A stretch of DNA of 64,000 nucleotides, taken from positions 124,001 through 188,000 of the forward strand of contig NZ_VZZJ01000007.1 of NCBI RefSeq assembly GCF_008806345.1, in the 5' to 3' direction. Below are positions 44,257-53,392 of this stretch, piece after piece (position 1 is the first letter of the stretch; every line of letters begins with the position of its first letter). The notes beneath the pieces were generated by a model. That model was not told the origin of the DNA and searched no databases. It was given only the letters and a program-made list of their open reading frames with translations. Origin of the DNA: Methylobacterium planeticum (GTDB lineage: Bacteria; Pseudomonadota; Alphaproteobacteria; Rhizobiales; Beijerinckiaceae). The translations under genes and the position numbers were made by a program.

Positions 44257-44547
44257 TTGAGGACGCAGCATGAAACAGCCGGGATCGTCCTCAGCCGCTT
44301 GGCCGATGCTCTCGGGATCGATGAATCATCAGTGATTTCGGCCGGGGACGGACCCGCGACGTCAAGTGATCCCGCATTGGCCTCTCCGTCGCCCGACCAG
44401 AGGGCGGCGAAGGACAAGCAGCTTCTCGACAGTCTGCGATTGCTCAAGGCCTTCTTGGCGATCGATGACGAGAGCGCACGTCTGAAGGTGCTGGAATTCG
44501 CCGAGAGCGTCTCACGCCGGGATGCGGATACGCACACCCGATCGTGA
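44257..44547 (+). CDS. Small protein resembling the C-terminal part of XRE-type regulators
   Basis: 96 residues from a TTG with AGAGGGAAGG before it. Residues 10-25 (IVLSRLADALGIDESSV) and 56-87 (LLDSLRLLKAFLAIDDESAR, then LKVLEFAESV) resemble the end of the HTH and the C-terminal helix of alphaproteobacterial XRE regulators, but the DNA-binding HTH itself is missing. It may be a remnant or a dimerisation-only antagonist. It diverges from luxR across about 160 bases. Family assignment is tentative. Confidence 0.6.
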   Translation: MRTQHETAGIVLSRLADALGIDESSVISAGDGPATSSDPALASPSPDQRAAKDKQLLDSLRLLKAFLAIDDESARLKVLEFAESVSRRDADTHTRS

Positions 44548-44824
44548 CGGCGCCGGGCCGCGTTGAGCCGCCGCGTCCTCGGTTCCGCCGAGGCGCGGGC
44601 GCTCCGCACTCGTGTCTTCCCCGAGCCGGCTCGTTCGGTTCGCGCGCGCTCCACGGCGCCGGTCGCCGCCGCCGCGGGCCCCCGATCGGACCGCTCGACC
44701 GTGCCTCGCATGCAAGTGCCTTCCCGAATCCGCTCGTCCGGCTATCTGATCGGGCTCGCCGGCGCCGCGGCGCTGAAGGCCGGGCCCGCGCCGGGCCCCC
44801 TGACTCACCATGCCGAGGGTCACC

Positions 44825-45112
44825 ATGAAGGTCGTCGCTGATCTCTGCATCGTCCCGATGGGCGTCGGGCCGTCCGTCTCGCCCTACGTCAGGGAAATCA
44901 AGGCCATCATCGATGCGAGTGACCTCGAGGCGGAGATGCACCCGAACGGGACGAATATCGAGGGGGAATTGAGCGACATCTGTCGCTTGGCGGAGCAGTG
45001 CGAGGCACGGCTTGCCGAACTCGGCGTGCAGCGGGTGTTCTTCACCCTGATCTTCTCGTCGCGGCGGGACAAGGCGCAGTCGATGGCCGACAAGCTCAAG
45101 GCCGTCTCCTGA
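44825..45112 (+). CDS. MTH1187/YqgV-family thiamine-binding protein
   Basis: 95 residues. The start with GAGGG before it reads MKVVADLCIVPMGVGPSVSPYV; an ATG five codons upstream is less likely. Family features are VADLCIVPMG, SVSPYVREIKAII, the MHPNGTNIEGE loop and RVFFTLIFSSRRDK. Members are small ferredoxin-like oligomers that bind thiamine or its pyrimidine. No thiamine genes are adjacent. About 277 bases before it (44548-44824) hold nothing I can support. Confidence 0.85.
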   Translation: MKVVADLCIVPMGVGPSVSPYVREIKAIIDASDLEAEMHPNGTNIEGELSDICRLAEQCEARLAELGVQRVFFTLIFSSRRDKAQSMADKLKAVS

Positions 45113-45129
45113 GGATGCTCGGGAGCGCC

Positions 45130-45176
45130 GGTGCCGCCCGGACGCCCTGCCGGGACCTCCCCTCGCGGGCGGCGCC
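45130..45176 (+). terminator. Possible hairpin terminator after the thiamine-binding gene
   Basis: GGTGCCGCCCG (45130-45140) can pair with CGGGCGGCGCC (45166-45176), an 11-bp stem with one G-T pair and a 25-base loop. It lies 18 bases after the stop. No T-run. Confidence 0.4.
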
Positions 45177-45226
45177 CGGCCGCCCTATAACCCCGGGTGG
45201 CAGCATCGCGCGCGAGCGAGGTCCTC

Positions 45227-46261
45227 ATGGCCGGGGAAGAGGCGGATTGGCGCTCGGTCGGGACGCGTCCGCCGAACGAGAGCGGCATCGAGGCCGCCCT
45301 CGAGCGAGGCCGTGAGCCGGGCCGCGGCCGCTCCGCGACGCGACCGGCGGAGATCCCCGCCCGCGGCTGGTGGGACATCCTCTGGCGCGTGGTCCAATCG
45401 GTCCCGCGGGACCGCGTGCTCGCCACGGCCGGCGGCGTCGCCTTCTTCGCGCTCCTGGCGATCTTTCCGGGCCTCGCCACGCTGGTGTCGCTCTACGGCA
45501 TGTTCCTCGATCCGAACGCGATCAGCCAGCACCTCAACCTGCTGGCGGGCGTGCTGCCGAACGGCGTCCTCGACCTCATCGCCGACCAGTTCATGCGGGT
45601 CGCCCGGCAAAGCACCGGGACGCTCAGCGCGGCCTCGGCCGTCAGCCTCGGCATCGCGTTCTGGAGCGCCAATTCCGGCGTGAGCGCGCTCTTCGACGCC
45701 CTCAACGTGATCTACAAGGAGAACGAGAAGCGGACGCTGGTCCGGTTCTACGCGACGACTCTCCTGTTCACGCTCAGCGGCATGGTGTTCGCCCTGATCA
45801 TCACCGCCATGCTGGTGGTCCTGCCCGTGGTCCTCAGCCTCATCGGGCTCGGTGCGGTCACGGATGCCGCGCTGCGCATCGGGCGCTGGCCCGCGATGCT
45901 CCTGCTCGTGAGCTTCGGCCTGTCCCTGATCTATCGCTATGGTCCGAGCCGCCGCGATGCCAAGTGGCGCTGGGTCACCTGGGGAAGCGTCGCCGCCGCT
46001 CTGTGCTGGGCATGCGGCTCGGTGCTGTTCTCCTGGTACGTCGCGAGCTTCGACAGCTACAACCGGATCTACGGCTCCCTCGGGGCCGGCATCGGCTTCA
46101 TGACCTGGATCTGGCTCTCCACCGTCATCGTGCTGCTCGGCGCCGAGCTGAATGCCGAGATGGAACGGCAGACGGTGCGCGACAGCACGGCAGGCAAACC
46201 CAAGCCGCTCGGCGCGCGCGACGCCTTCGCGGCCGACACGGTCGGACCTTCTCAGACCTAA
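45227..46261 (+). CDS. YihY/BrkB-family inner-membrane protein
   Basis: 344 residues from the ATG reading MAGEEADW (CGAGG before it; a GTG ten codons upstream is possible). A 60-residue polar N-terminus precedes about six membrane segments. Family signatures: ATAGGVAFFALLAIFPGLATLVSLYG, SLGIAFWSANSGVSALFDALNVIY, FGLSLIYRYGPSRRDAKWRW, GSVLFSWYVASFDSYNRIYG and STVIVLLGAELNAEMER. Function of the family is poorly known (once called ribonuclease BN in error; some act as transporters or virulence factors). Confidence 0.88.
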   Translation: MAGEEADWRSVGTRPPNESGIEAALERGREPGRGRSATRPAEIPARGWWDILWRVVQSVPRDRVLATAGGVAFFALLAIFPGLATLVSLYGMFLDPNAISQHLNLLAGVLPNGVLDLIADQFMRVARQSTGTLSAASAVSLGIAFWSANSGVSALFDALNVIYKENEKRTLVRFYATTLLFTLSGMVFALIITAMLVVLPVVLSLIGLGAVTDAALRIGRWPAMLLLVSFGLSLIYRYGPSRRDAKWRWVTWGSVAAALCWACGSVLFSWYVASFDSYNRIYGSLGAGIGFMTWIWLSTVIVLLGAELNAEMERQTVRDSTAGKPKPLGARDAFAADTVGPSQT

Positions 46262-46379
46262 CGGACGACGCCGTTCGGTGGGCGAACGCGGGCCGATTTC
46301 CCGCCCTTTGCGCAAAAAGGCGTCAGCCAAGCATTAAGACAATGATCGTAATCTGCTCAAATCAAGAAGGGGGAGCGAA

Positions 46380-47774
46380 ATGTTTCGGTCTGCGCTGCGT
46401 GGTCAACGGCATCCATCGGTTCCGGCCATCGATGCGCCCGAAGTCGCGCAGCGTCGACAGGAGGAAGAGCGGCTGGTTGCGGCGCTGGCAAAGCTTGCGG
46501 CCAATCAGACGCTCGCGCTGAACGACCTCGGGACGGGCGCCCTCTTCGATGCCGTGCGCCGGGTCGAGGGGGCGAGGACGCAGAATCGCTTCCACGATCT
46601 CGCCGATACCGCGCGCCTCGCCCGAGAGGCCTCGGAAGCGGCCATCAATGTCGGCTGGACCACCTACGACGTGGGCCAGATCGCCAGTTCGTCTCAGACC
46701 ATCGCCAGCGCCACCGAGGAGATGGTCGCCTCGATCGCGCAGGTCGCGGAGACCTCGGAGAGCGCCGGGCACCGGTCGCAGGAGGCGCAGGCCTCGATGA
46801 CGGCCTGTCTGCGGGACGTTCAGCAGGCCCGCGGATCCATGCAGGCCATCGACGAGCGCACCACGCAGATCGACCAGCGCCTGAAGGTGCTTCAGGGCGC
46901 GATCGCGCAGATCGGCACGATGGCGAGCACGATCGCGGGCATCTCGGCGCAGACCAACCTCCTGGCTTTGAACGCCACCATCGAGGCGGCCCGCGCCGGC
47001 GAGGCGGGGCGCGGCTTCGCGGTCGTCGCCGCCGAGGTGAAGGCGCTCTCCGGGCAGACTGCGAAGTCGACGGAGGAGATCCGGACCTGGCTCGGCACGC
47101 TTCAGAGCGAGATGGGGCTGATCGCGGACGCCGTGAACGAGAGCCGGGATGCGGTCGCGGGTGGCAACGCGATCGTGGAGCAGCTCGGGTCGCGCATCGC
47201 GGACGCGGAAGCCGGCATCACCCAGACGACCGACCTCACCCGGGCGCTCGCCGAGATGTTGATGCAGCAGCGGTCGGCGACGGAGGAGATCGCCAGGAAC
47301 GTTCAGGGCATTGCCGAGAAATCCGCCAAAACCCGGACCGAGATTGAGAGCATCACGGATCGTCTGGTGAAGGCCGAAGGGTCGGCGCAGATGACGCTCG
47401 ATGCCGTCGAGCCGGGCTCCCCGACCTACGATCTCGTGCGCCTCCCGGCCGATATCGGGGCCTGGAAGCGTCGCCTCGCGCGCATCCTCTCGGGGCTCGC
47501 GCCGCCGCAGGCGGATGCCGCGGCGATGCGGGCGGGCGCGACGCAACGCATCGGTCAACGCTTGCACGATGGTGCGTTCGGCAACCGCCAGGCCGTCGCG
47601 GCCTTCGTTCAAGCCGAGGACGCCGCGCTGCGGGAGGCCGAGCGCATGATTTCCAGCATCACGCGAAGCGATTGGGATCAAGGGACGCCCGCCTATCGGG
47701 CGGCCTCGAAGGCGATGAAGGACATGCTCGACGCGGCGCAGGATCTGATCGCGGACAGCACCGGGTGCGCCTAG
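46380..47774 (+). CDS. Soluble methyl-accepting chemotaxis protein
   Basis: 464 residues with no membrane segment or signal peptide, so a cytosolic receptor. Residues 90-350 form the helical MCP signalling domain; the hairpin tip contains [20 protein letters not shown], the CheA/CheW-binding signature. An N-terminal helical region (20-90) has no recognised sensor. Residues about 365-460 ([16 protein letters not shown] onward) faintly resemble a zinc-binding CZB domain but the His of the HxxW motif is missing, so this is uncertain. GGGGGAG precedes the ATG. A short CCGCGGA/TCCGCGG hairpin follows the stop. Confidence 0.88.
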   Translation: MFRSALRGQRHPSVPAIDAPEVAQRRQEEERLVAALAKLAANQTLALNDLGTGALFDAVRRVEGARTQNRFHDLADTARLAREASEAAINVGWTTYDVGQIASSSQTIASATEEMVASIAQVAETSESAGHRSQEAQASMTACLRDVQQARGSMQAIDERTTQIDQRLKVLQGAIAQIGTMASTIAGISAQTNLLALNATIEAARAGEAGRGFAVVAAEVKALSGQTAKSTEEIRTWLGTLQSEMGLIADAVNESRDAVAGGNAIVEQLGSRIADAEAGITQTTDLTRALAEMLMQQRSATEEIARNVQGIAEKSAKTRTEIESITDRLVKAEGSAQMTLDAVEPGSPTYDLVRLPADIGAWKRRLARILSGLAPPQADAAAMRAGATQRIGQRLHDGAFGNRQAVAAFVQAEDAALREAERMISSITRSDWDQGTPAYRAASKAMKDMLDAAQDLIADSTGCA

Positions 47775-48050
47775 CGCCGCGGATGTGGCACCTCCTCTCC
47801 GCGGGGCGATGAGAGGACGGGCGTGGCCGCCTGAGGGTGTCGATCGAGCCGCCCTTCGCGGAGGGCGGGACCGCCGAGCCTGCCTGCTTCCGCAGCGGGG
47901 AGCGTCCGAGGCGGGGTTCTCCGCCGCATCGGCTCGGTGGTTTCTACCGGACGGAATCGAACCGCTTCGGCCGTTCAGACATTGATCCCCGCTTGCCAGG
48001 CGGATTCCGGCCTTCCAACGGGTCCGTTCATGGAGCCGGAGGAGATTGCC

Positions 48051-48212
48051 ATGAGCCTCGTGTTCGCCCTGTTCCTGATCGGAGTTCCGCTGGCGCTAGC
48101 CGTGATGGAGCTTCGCCGCATGAGAGGGGGCCATTCGCTCCCCATCCACCCGGTGGAGCGACCGGCGACGGCGCAGCCCTCGAGCCCGTCGGGTGGGTCG
48201 CCCTCGATCTGA
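48051..48212 (+). CDS. Small single-pass membrane protein, 53 aa
   Basis: Starts MSLVFALFLIGVPLALAVME, one TM helix (about 2-19), then a basic stretch (RRMRGG) and a Pro/Ser-rich cytoplasmic tail. GGAGGAG sits seven bases before the ATG, a very good site. It is followed by a strong hairpin, so it is a monocistronic small gene. Function unknown. An in-frame ATG seven codons upstream overlaps the ribosome-binding site and is less likely. Confidence 0.7.
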   Translation: MSLVFALFLIGVPLALAVMELRRMRGGHSLPIHPVERPATAQPSSPSGGSPSI

Positions 48213-48227
48213 CGATTGGAGAACGCG

Positions 48228-48260
48228 CAGAGGCCAGTGGCGACACACCACTGGCCTCTG
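48228..48260 (+). terminator. Strong hairpin terminator
   Basis: Perfect 13-bp stem CAGAGGCCAGTGG and CCACTGGCCTCTG around a 7-base loop, 16 bases after the small membrane protein gene and ahead of the cobalamin riboswitch. Confidence 0.75.
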
Positions 48261-48392
48261 CCGTCAGTCCTGAGGCGATGTGTTTCGGGCACGCCGGGTC
48301 ACGTGCTGCGCGCTGTCGCCCTGCGGGCACACCGGCTCGGAAACGCGCGTTGCGCTGTTGACGGCACGCGGTGACACCGGGTTAGGGTGTGG

Positions 48393-48562
48393 CCGACGGT
48401 TCCTCATCGAGGATCAAAAGGGAACGCGGTGAGGAGCTTGCTCCGAGGCCGCGGCTGCCCCCGCAACTGTAAGCGGCGAGCCTCCATCAACACGTCACTG
48501 GGTGCCTCACCTGGGAAGACGATGAGGGGCAGCGACCCGCGAGCCAGGAGACCTGCCGTCAG
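48393..48562 (+). promoter_or_regulatory. Cobalamin (AdoCbl) riboswitch
   Basis: The classic B12-box AGCCAGGAGACCTGCC is at 48542-48557. Other conserved pieces are AAAAGGGAACGCGGTGAGG near 48416, the CCCCGCAACTGTAAGC block near 48459 and CACTGGGTGCCTCACCTGG. GACGG (48395-48399) can close the closing stem with CCGTC (48556-48560). It should repress the downstream btuB operon when adenosylcobalamin is plentiful. Confidence 0.93.
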
Positions 48563-48615
48563 TCGTGGTCACACGCGAAACGCATTGGGCGGGGTGTCCT
48601 GGTGGGTGTCGAGGC

Positions 48616-48642
48616 GAGCGCGTGCCTTGATGGCAAGCGCTC
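48616..48642 (+). promoter_or_regulatory. Hairpin in the btuB leader, possible expression platform
   Basis: GAGCGC-G-TGCC pairs with GGCA-A-GCGCTC around a five-base loop, between the riboswitch aptamer and btuB; flanking GAGGC and GCCTC can extend it. No T-run, so if it regulates it more likely affects translation or Rho access than intrinsic termination. Confidence 0.4.
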
Positions 48643-48695
48643 GGTGAGGCCTCCGTTCGCGGTGACGTGCCACTGCCGTCGCCCGAGGCCCGTCC

Positions 48696-50684
48696 GTGTT
48701 CCCTCCTGCCGCACCCACGCTCTGGCGCGCGCTGATTTTGCCCTGCGCCGTGCTTGCCATCCCGTCCTCCGGCGCGCTGGCCCAGCAAGTCGCCGCCCCC
48801 CTCGTCGAGACCCGGGGCAGCGCAGAGGCCACAGCCATCCTCTCGGAGATCTCCGTCTCCGCGACCGGCGTGCCGACCCCGATCGCCGCCACCGGATCGA
48901 GCGTCACGGTGCTCACCGACACGCAGCTGCAGGCGCAGCAGCGCCGCACCGTCCCGGACGCCCTGCAGCAGGTGCCCGGGCTCAACGTGGTCCAGAGCGG
49001 GGGGCCGGGCAGCCAGACCTCGGTGTTCATCCGCGGCTCGAATTCGAACCACGTGAAGGTCCTGATCGACGGCATCGATGCCAGCGATCCGTCGAACCCG
49101 AACGGAAGCTTCGACTTCGGGCAACTGCTCACCGGCGACCTCTCCCGGATCGAGGTGCTGCGCGGTCCCCAGAGCGGCCTCTACGGCAGCGACGCGATCG
49201 GCGGCGTGATCTCGTTCGCGACCCCGCGGGGGGAGGGACCGGCGCGGGCGACCGCGCGCGTGGAGGGCGGCTCCTTCGGCACCTTCAACCAGAGCGGCCG
49301 GATCAGCGGCTCGACCGACGGATTCGACTATTCCGTCTCGATCCTGCACGTCCGCGCCGCCGCCACACCCGTGACGCCGCCGCAGCTCGTGCCCCCCGGA
49401 CGCCCGATCCATCCGAACTTCTACGACAATGAGACGGTCTCGGCGAAGTTCGGCTACCAGTTCACCGATACGTTCCGCATCAACTCGGTGACGCGCTTCA
49501 TCAATTCGCGGCTTCTGTTCACCGGCACCGACTTCAGCACGTTCCCGGCGCCGCCGGCCGCGTTCCGGAGTGCGGCCGACGTGCAGCAGATCTTCACCCG
49601 CAACGAGGCGGAGTGGACGCCGCTGCCCGGCTTCCACAACGTCTTCGCGATCAACCACTCGAACCTGTTCAACCACCAGCAGGGGCCCCTCGACCCGCTC
49701 GTCCTGCCTGCGCCGACCACGGGCCTCGGCGAGCGCACCCGCTACGAGTATCGTGGCGACTACCTCCTCTCCCCCGGCAACCTGATCCTGTTCGGCGCGC
49801 AGCGCGACGAGGAGCGGCTGTCGACGACCGACCCGAGCCCGTTCGGGAGCGGCGACCTGCGGGCGAGGAACGGCAACACTGCGGGGTACGGCGAGGCGCA
49901 GCTGAGCCCCTTCGATCGCGCCGTCCTGGTCGCCAACCTGCGCCACGACGAGAATGACCGCTTCGGCCCGGCGACCACCTTCCGCATCGCGCCGAGCTAC
50001 GTTCTGCCCTTCAGCGACACCCGCCTGAAGGGCAGTGTCGGCACGGGTTTCAAGGCGCCGACCCTGAGCCAGCTCTTCCAGAGCTTCCCGGCGTCGAACT
50101 TCTTCGCCAACCCCAACCTCAAGCCTGAGGAAAGCCTCGGCTACGATGCGGGGCTCGAGCAGCCGCTCGGGGATCGGGTCCTGGTCGGCGCGACCTACTA
50201 CCGGAACGACTTCACGAACCTGATCACCAGCAACGCGACCTTCACGTCCAATGAGAATGTCGGCCGGGCGGTCTCCTACGGCGCCGAAGCCTTCGTGTCC
50301 GTGCAGTTCAGCGAGACGCTGTCCGGCCGCGTCGACTACACCAATACGGTGACGAAGAACGAGATCACGCACCAGGAGTTGCTGCGCCGGCCTCGCCACA
50401 AGGGCAGCGCCACGGCCTTCTGGACCCCGCTGCCCGGCCTGACCTTCACCGGGACCCTGATCGTGCTCGGCCCCTTCGTCGACGGCAACCGCGACTTCTC
50501 GGTGCCGCGGCTGAAGAACCCCGGCTTCACGCTCGTCAACCTCTCGGCGAACTACGAAATGAGCGAGACGCTGAGCCTGTTCGGCCGGATCGATAACCTG
50601 TTCGACCGCCGCTACGAGAACCCGACCGGCTTCCTCGGACCGGGCCTCGCCGTCTACGGCGGCGTGCGCGTGACCGCCTTCTGA
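48696..50684 (+). CDS. btuB: TonB-dependent cobalamin receptor BtuB
   Basis: 662 residues from a GTG with CGAGG before it. Signal peptide to about residue 29 (ALAQQ). The TonB box region lies near EISVSATGVPTP; the plug domain (about 55-165) has VPDALQQVPGLNVVQSGG, VFIRGSNSNHVKVLIDG and IEVLRGPQSGLYGSDAIGG; a 22-strand barrel follows, ending GGVRVTAF with a terminal Phe. It imports cobalamins across the outer membrane. Its mRNA leader carries the cobalamin riboswitch, and the BtuFCD transporter follows, which supports the assignment strongly. Confidence 0.93.
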   Translation: MFPPAAPTLWRALILPCAVLAIPSSGALAQQVAAPLVETRGSAEATAILSEISVSATGVPTPIAATGSSVTVLTDTQLQAQQRRTVPDALQQVPGLNVVQSGGPGSQTSVFIRGSNSNHVKVLIDGIDASDPSNPNGSFDFGQLLTGDLSRIEVLRGPQSGLYGSDAIGGVISFATPRGEGPARATARVEGGSFGTFNQSGRISGSTDGFDYSVSILHVRAAATPVTPPQLVPPGRPIHPNFYDNETVSAKFGYQFTDTFRINSVTRFINSRLLFTGTDFSTFPAPPAAFRSAADVQQIFTRNEAEWTPLPGFHNVFAINHSNLFNHQQGPLDPLVLPAPTTGLGERTRYEYRGDYLLSPGNLILFGAQRDEERLSTTDPSPFGSGDLRARNGNTAGYGEAQLSPFDRAVLVANLRHDENDRFGPATTFRIAPSYVLPFSDTRLKGSVGTGFKAPTLSQLFQSFPASNFFANPNLKPEESLGYDAGLEQPLGDRVLVGATYYRNDFTNLITSNATFTSNENVGRAVSYGAEAFVSVQFSETLSGRVDYTNTVTKNEITHQELLRRPRHKGSATAFWTPLPGLTFTGTLIVLGPFVDGNRDFSVPRLKNPGFTLVNLSANYEMSETLSLFGRIDNLFDRRYENPTGFLGPGLAVYGGVRVTAF

Positions 50685-50694
50685 GGACTTCCCG

Positions 50695-51567
50695 ATGTCG
50701 AATCGCGCCAGGATCAGGGTCGGTGCCGTCTCGCTGATGGTCTTGCTCCTCGGAGCGGGCCTCGCCGGCGCCGGCGCCGGCGACGCCGAGGGCCGGCCCG
50801 CGCGCGTCGTTTCGATGAACCTGTGCGCGGACGAACTCCTGCTCCGCCTCGCCGACCGCGAGCAGATCGCGGCCGTGTCCTATCTCGCCCGCGATCCGCG
50901 CGGCTCGAACGTGGCCGAGCAGGCCGAGGGCCTCCCGCGGACCCGCGGGCTCTCGGAGGAGGTCATCGCGCTGAAGCCCGACCTGATCATCGCGGGAGCA
51001 TTCACCACGCGCGCGACGGTGGCCCTGCTGAAGCGGATCGGATTCCCGCCCCTCGAGATCGGCGTGCCGGCCGATTTCGACGGCATGCGCGGGCAGATCC
51101 GCATGGTCGCGGCCGCGCTCGGCCATCCTGAGCGGGGCGAGGCCATGATCGCCGAACTCGACGCCCGGCTCGCTGAGGCCATGCAATGGGCGGGGACGCC
51201 GCGCCTGCGCGCCCTGGTGATGCGGCCGAACGCCTTCACGGTGGCGCCGGGCAGCCTGGGCGATGCCGTCCTCACGGCGGCCGGCCTGATCAACGTGGCG
51301 GCCGAGATCGGTCAGGACAGGACGGGGCAGGTGTCGCTCGAGGCCGCCGCCCTCGCGGATGTCGACCTCGTCATCCTGGACGAGGGCGCGCGCGGAGCCC
51401 CCTCGCTGGCCGACGCCCTGCTGCGCCACCCGGTGCTCGCCGAGTTGCGCCGCCAGGGACGGACGGTGTCGGTCCCGAACCGCCTCTGGACCTGTCCCGG
51501 ACCCCAGGTGGCCGAGGTCGTCACGCGGCTCGTCGCGGCCGCCCGTGCGCGGACTTCCCTCCGATGA
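50695..51567 (+). CDS. btuF: Periplasmic cobalamin-binding protein BtuF
   Basis: 290 residues. Signal peptide at about 1-30. The mature part is a helical-backbone (type III) binding protein: VVSMNLCADELLLRLADREQ, VSYLARDP, LIIAGAFTTRATVALL, and the BtuF-like WTCPGP near the end. It carries cobalamin to BtuCD. It starts ten bases after btuB and its TGA overlaps the ATG of btuC. Confidence 0.9.
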   Translation: MSNRARIRVGAVSLMVLLLGAGLAGAGAGDAEGRPARVVSMNLCADELLLRLADREQIAAVSYLARDPRGSNVAEQAEGLPRTRGLSEEVIALKPDLIIAGAFTTRATVALLKRIGFPPLEIGVPADFDGMRGQIRMVAAALGHPERGEAMIAELDARLAEAMQWAGTPRLRALVMRPNAFTVAPGSLGDAVLTAAGLINVAAEIGQDRTGQVSLEAAALADVDLVILDEGARGAPSLADALLRHPVLAELRRQGRTVSVPNRLWTCPGPQVAEVVTRLVAAARARTSLR

Positions 51568-52595
51568 AGGCGTTGCTGCCACGCGCGAGCGCCTCCGCCC
51601 GGTCGAGGCTCGCGGGCGCGGGTCTGATCGTCATCGCCGCGGCCCTCGTCGCGGCGTTGGTCCTCGCATCCGTGGCGATCGGCTACGCGGCCTTCGATGT
51701 TCCGTCCGCGATGGCCGACCTGCTGGCCGGCCGCACAACGCTGCCGGCCCTCGTCCTGTGGGAGCTGCGGATCCCGCGCGCCCTGCTCGGGGCCCTCGTC
51801 GGCTTCAGCCTTGGCCTCACCGGGGCGGTGCTGCAGGGTTATCTCCGCAATCCCCTGGCGGATCCGGGCATCCTCGGCATCTCCTCGGCTGCGGCGCTCG
51901 GAGCCGTGATGGTGTTCTACGGCGGCCTCGCCGGCAGCCTCAGCCTCGCGCTGCCCCTCGGCGGGATCGCGGGCGCGGCCCTGGCCGCCCTCGGCATCAA
52001 CCTCCTGGCCGCGCGCGGCACCGGGACGCTCGGGCTGATCCTGGCCGGTGTCGGGTTGTCGAGCCTTGCGGGTGCGCTCACGGCCCTGGCGCTGAACCTC
52101 GCGCCGAACTCCTACGCGGCGCTCGAAATCGTGTTCTGGCTCATGGGGTCGCTGGCCGACCGCAGCATGGACCATGTCTGGCTCTGCCTGCCGCTGATGG
52201 GGCTGGGCTGGATCCTCATGCTCTCGACGGCGCGCGCCCTCGACGCGCTCGCCCTCGGCGAGGACACGGCCGCGAGCCTCGGCTTCGATCTGGTCTCGGT
52301 CCGGCTCCGGATCGTCACCGGGGCGGCCCTCGCGGTCGGCAGCGGCGTCGCCGTCAGCGGCGCGGTCGGGTTCGTCGGCCTCGTCGTGCCCCATCTGGTG
52401 CGGCCCCTCGTCGGATCGCGCCCGGGCGCGAGCCTGTGGCCGAGCGGGCTGCTCGGGGCTGCCCTGGTGCTGGGCGCCGACATCGCGATCCGGCTTCTGC
52501 CCTCGCGGCCCGAACTGAAGCTCGGTGTCATCACGGCGCTGGTGGGTGCGCCCTTCCTGATCGGGCTGCTGTTCCGCCGCCAGGGGCGAACCTGA
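51564..52595 (+). CDS. btuC: Cobalamin ABC transporter permease BtuC
   Basis: 343 residues, FecCD family with about ten TM helices. Signatures: LRIPRALLGALVGFSLGLTG, GAVLQGYLRNPLADPGILGI, GFVGLVVPHLVRPLVG and the coupling-helix region. Forms the inner-membrane channel with BtuD. Overlaps btuF by four bases and btuD by one. Confidence 0.92.
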   Translation: MKALLPRASASARSRLAGAGLIVIAAALVAALVLASVAIGYAAFDVPSAMADLLAGRTTLPALVLWELRIPRALLGALVGFSLGLTGAVLQGYLRNPLADPGILGISSAAALGAVMVFYGGLAGSLSLALPLGGIAGAALAALGINLLAARGTGTLGLILAGVGLSSLAGALTALALNLAPNSYAALEIVFWLMGSLADRSMDHVWLCLPLMGLGWILMLSTARALDALALGEDTAASLGFDLVSVRLRIVTGAALAVGSGVAVSGAVGFVGLVVPHLVRPLVGSRPGASLWPSGLLGAALVLGADIAIRLLPSRPELKLGVITALVGAPFLIGLLFRRQGRT

Positions 52596-53392
52596 TGCGC
52601 CTCGTCGCGGAAGCCGTCGGCGTTCGGATCGGCCGGACCGTCATCCTGGGGAACGTCTCGCTCGATCTCGGCCCGGGTGCCTTCGTCGGCCTCGTCGGTC
52701 CGAACGGGGCGGGGAAGACGACGCTGCTCCGCATCCTCGCCGGGCTGCTCCCGGCCACAACGGGGCGGCTCACCGTCGACGGGCGCGCCATGGCGAGCGT
52801 CCGCCGCGACGAGCGGGCCCGGCGGCTGGCGGCCTTGTTCCAGGGCGCGGGCGTCGGCTGGCCGATGCGGGTGTCGGAGATCGTCGCGCTCGGCCGGCTG
52901 CCGCACCGGCGCGCCTTCGCGGCCCTCGGCGATGCGGATCGGGCAGCGATTGCCCGGGCGATGCGGCTTGCCGACGTGGCGCACCTCGCCGACCGCGCCG
53001 AGCCGACGCTCTCGTCGGGCGAGCGCATGCGCGTTCTCCTGGCGCGGGCGCTCGCCGTCGAGGCGGAGATCCTCCTGGCCGACGAGCCGATCACGGCCCT
53101 CGACCCGGCCCATCAGCTCGACGCGATGACCCTGCTCCGCGCGATCAGCCGGCGAGGCATCGGCGTTGTCGCCGTGCTGCACGACCTCACCCTGGCGGCG
53201 CGCTTCTGCGACCGGATCATCGTGATGGAGGATGGGCGCCTCGTGGCGGATGACCGGCCGGACGCGGCGCTGACGGACGGCCTCCTCGCCTCGGCCTTCG
53301 GCGTCGCCGCGCACCGTGGCACCGCGTTCGATGGAACCCGATACATTCTGCCCTGGGAGCGCTCCGGCCCCGGCACGAAGGAGATGGGATGA
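52595..53392 (+). CDS. btuD: Cobalamin ABC transporter ATP-binding protein BtuD
   Basis: 265 residues. Walker A GPNGAGKTTLLR, Q-loop LFQGAG, signature LSSGERMRVLLARAL (Ser-Ser-Gly rather than Ser-Gly-Gly), Walker B ILLADEPITALDP and switch His in VAVLHDLTLAARFCD. Drives BtuC. Its end overlaps the next gene by four bases (GGGATGATG). Confidence 0.92.
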   Translation: MRLVAEAVGVRIGRTVILGNVSLDLGPGAFVGLVGPNGAGKTTLLRILAGLLPATTGRLTVDGRAMASVRRDERARRLAALFQGAGVGWPMRVSEIVALGRLPHRRAFAALGDADRAAIARAMRLADVAHLADRAEPTLSSGERMRVLLARALAVEAEILLADEPITALDPAHQLDAMTLLRAISRRGIGVVAVLHDLTLAARFCDRIIVMEDGRLVADDRPDAALTDGLLASAFGVAAHRGTAFDGTRYILPWERSGPGTKEMG

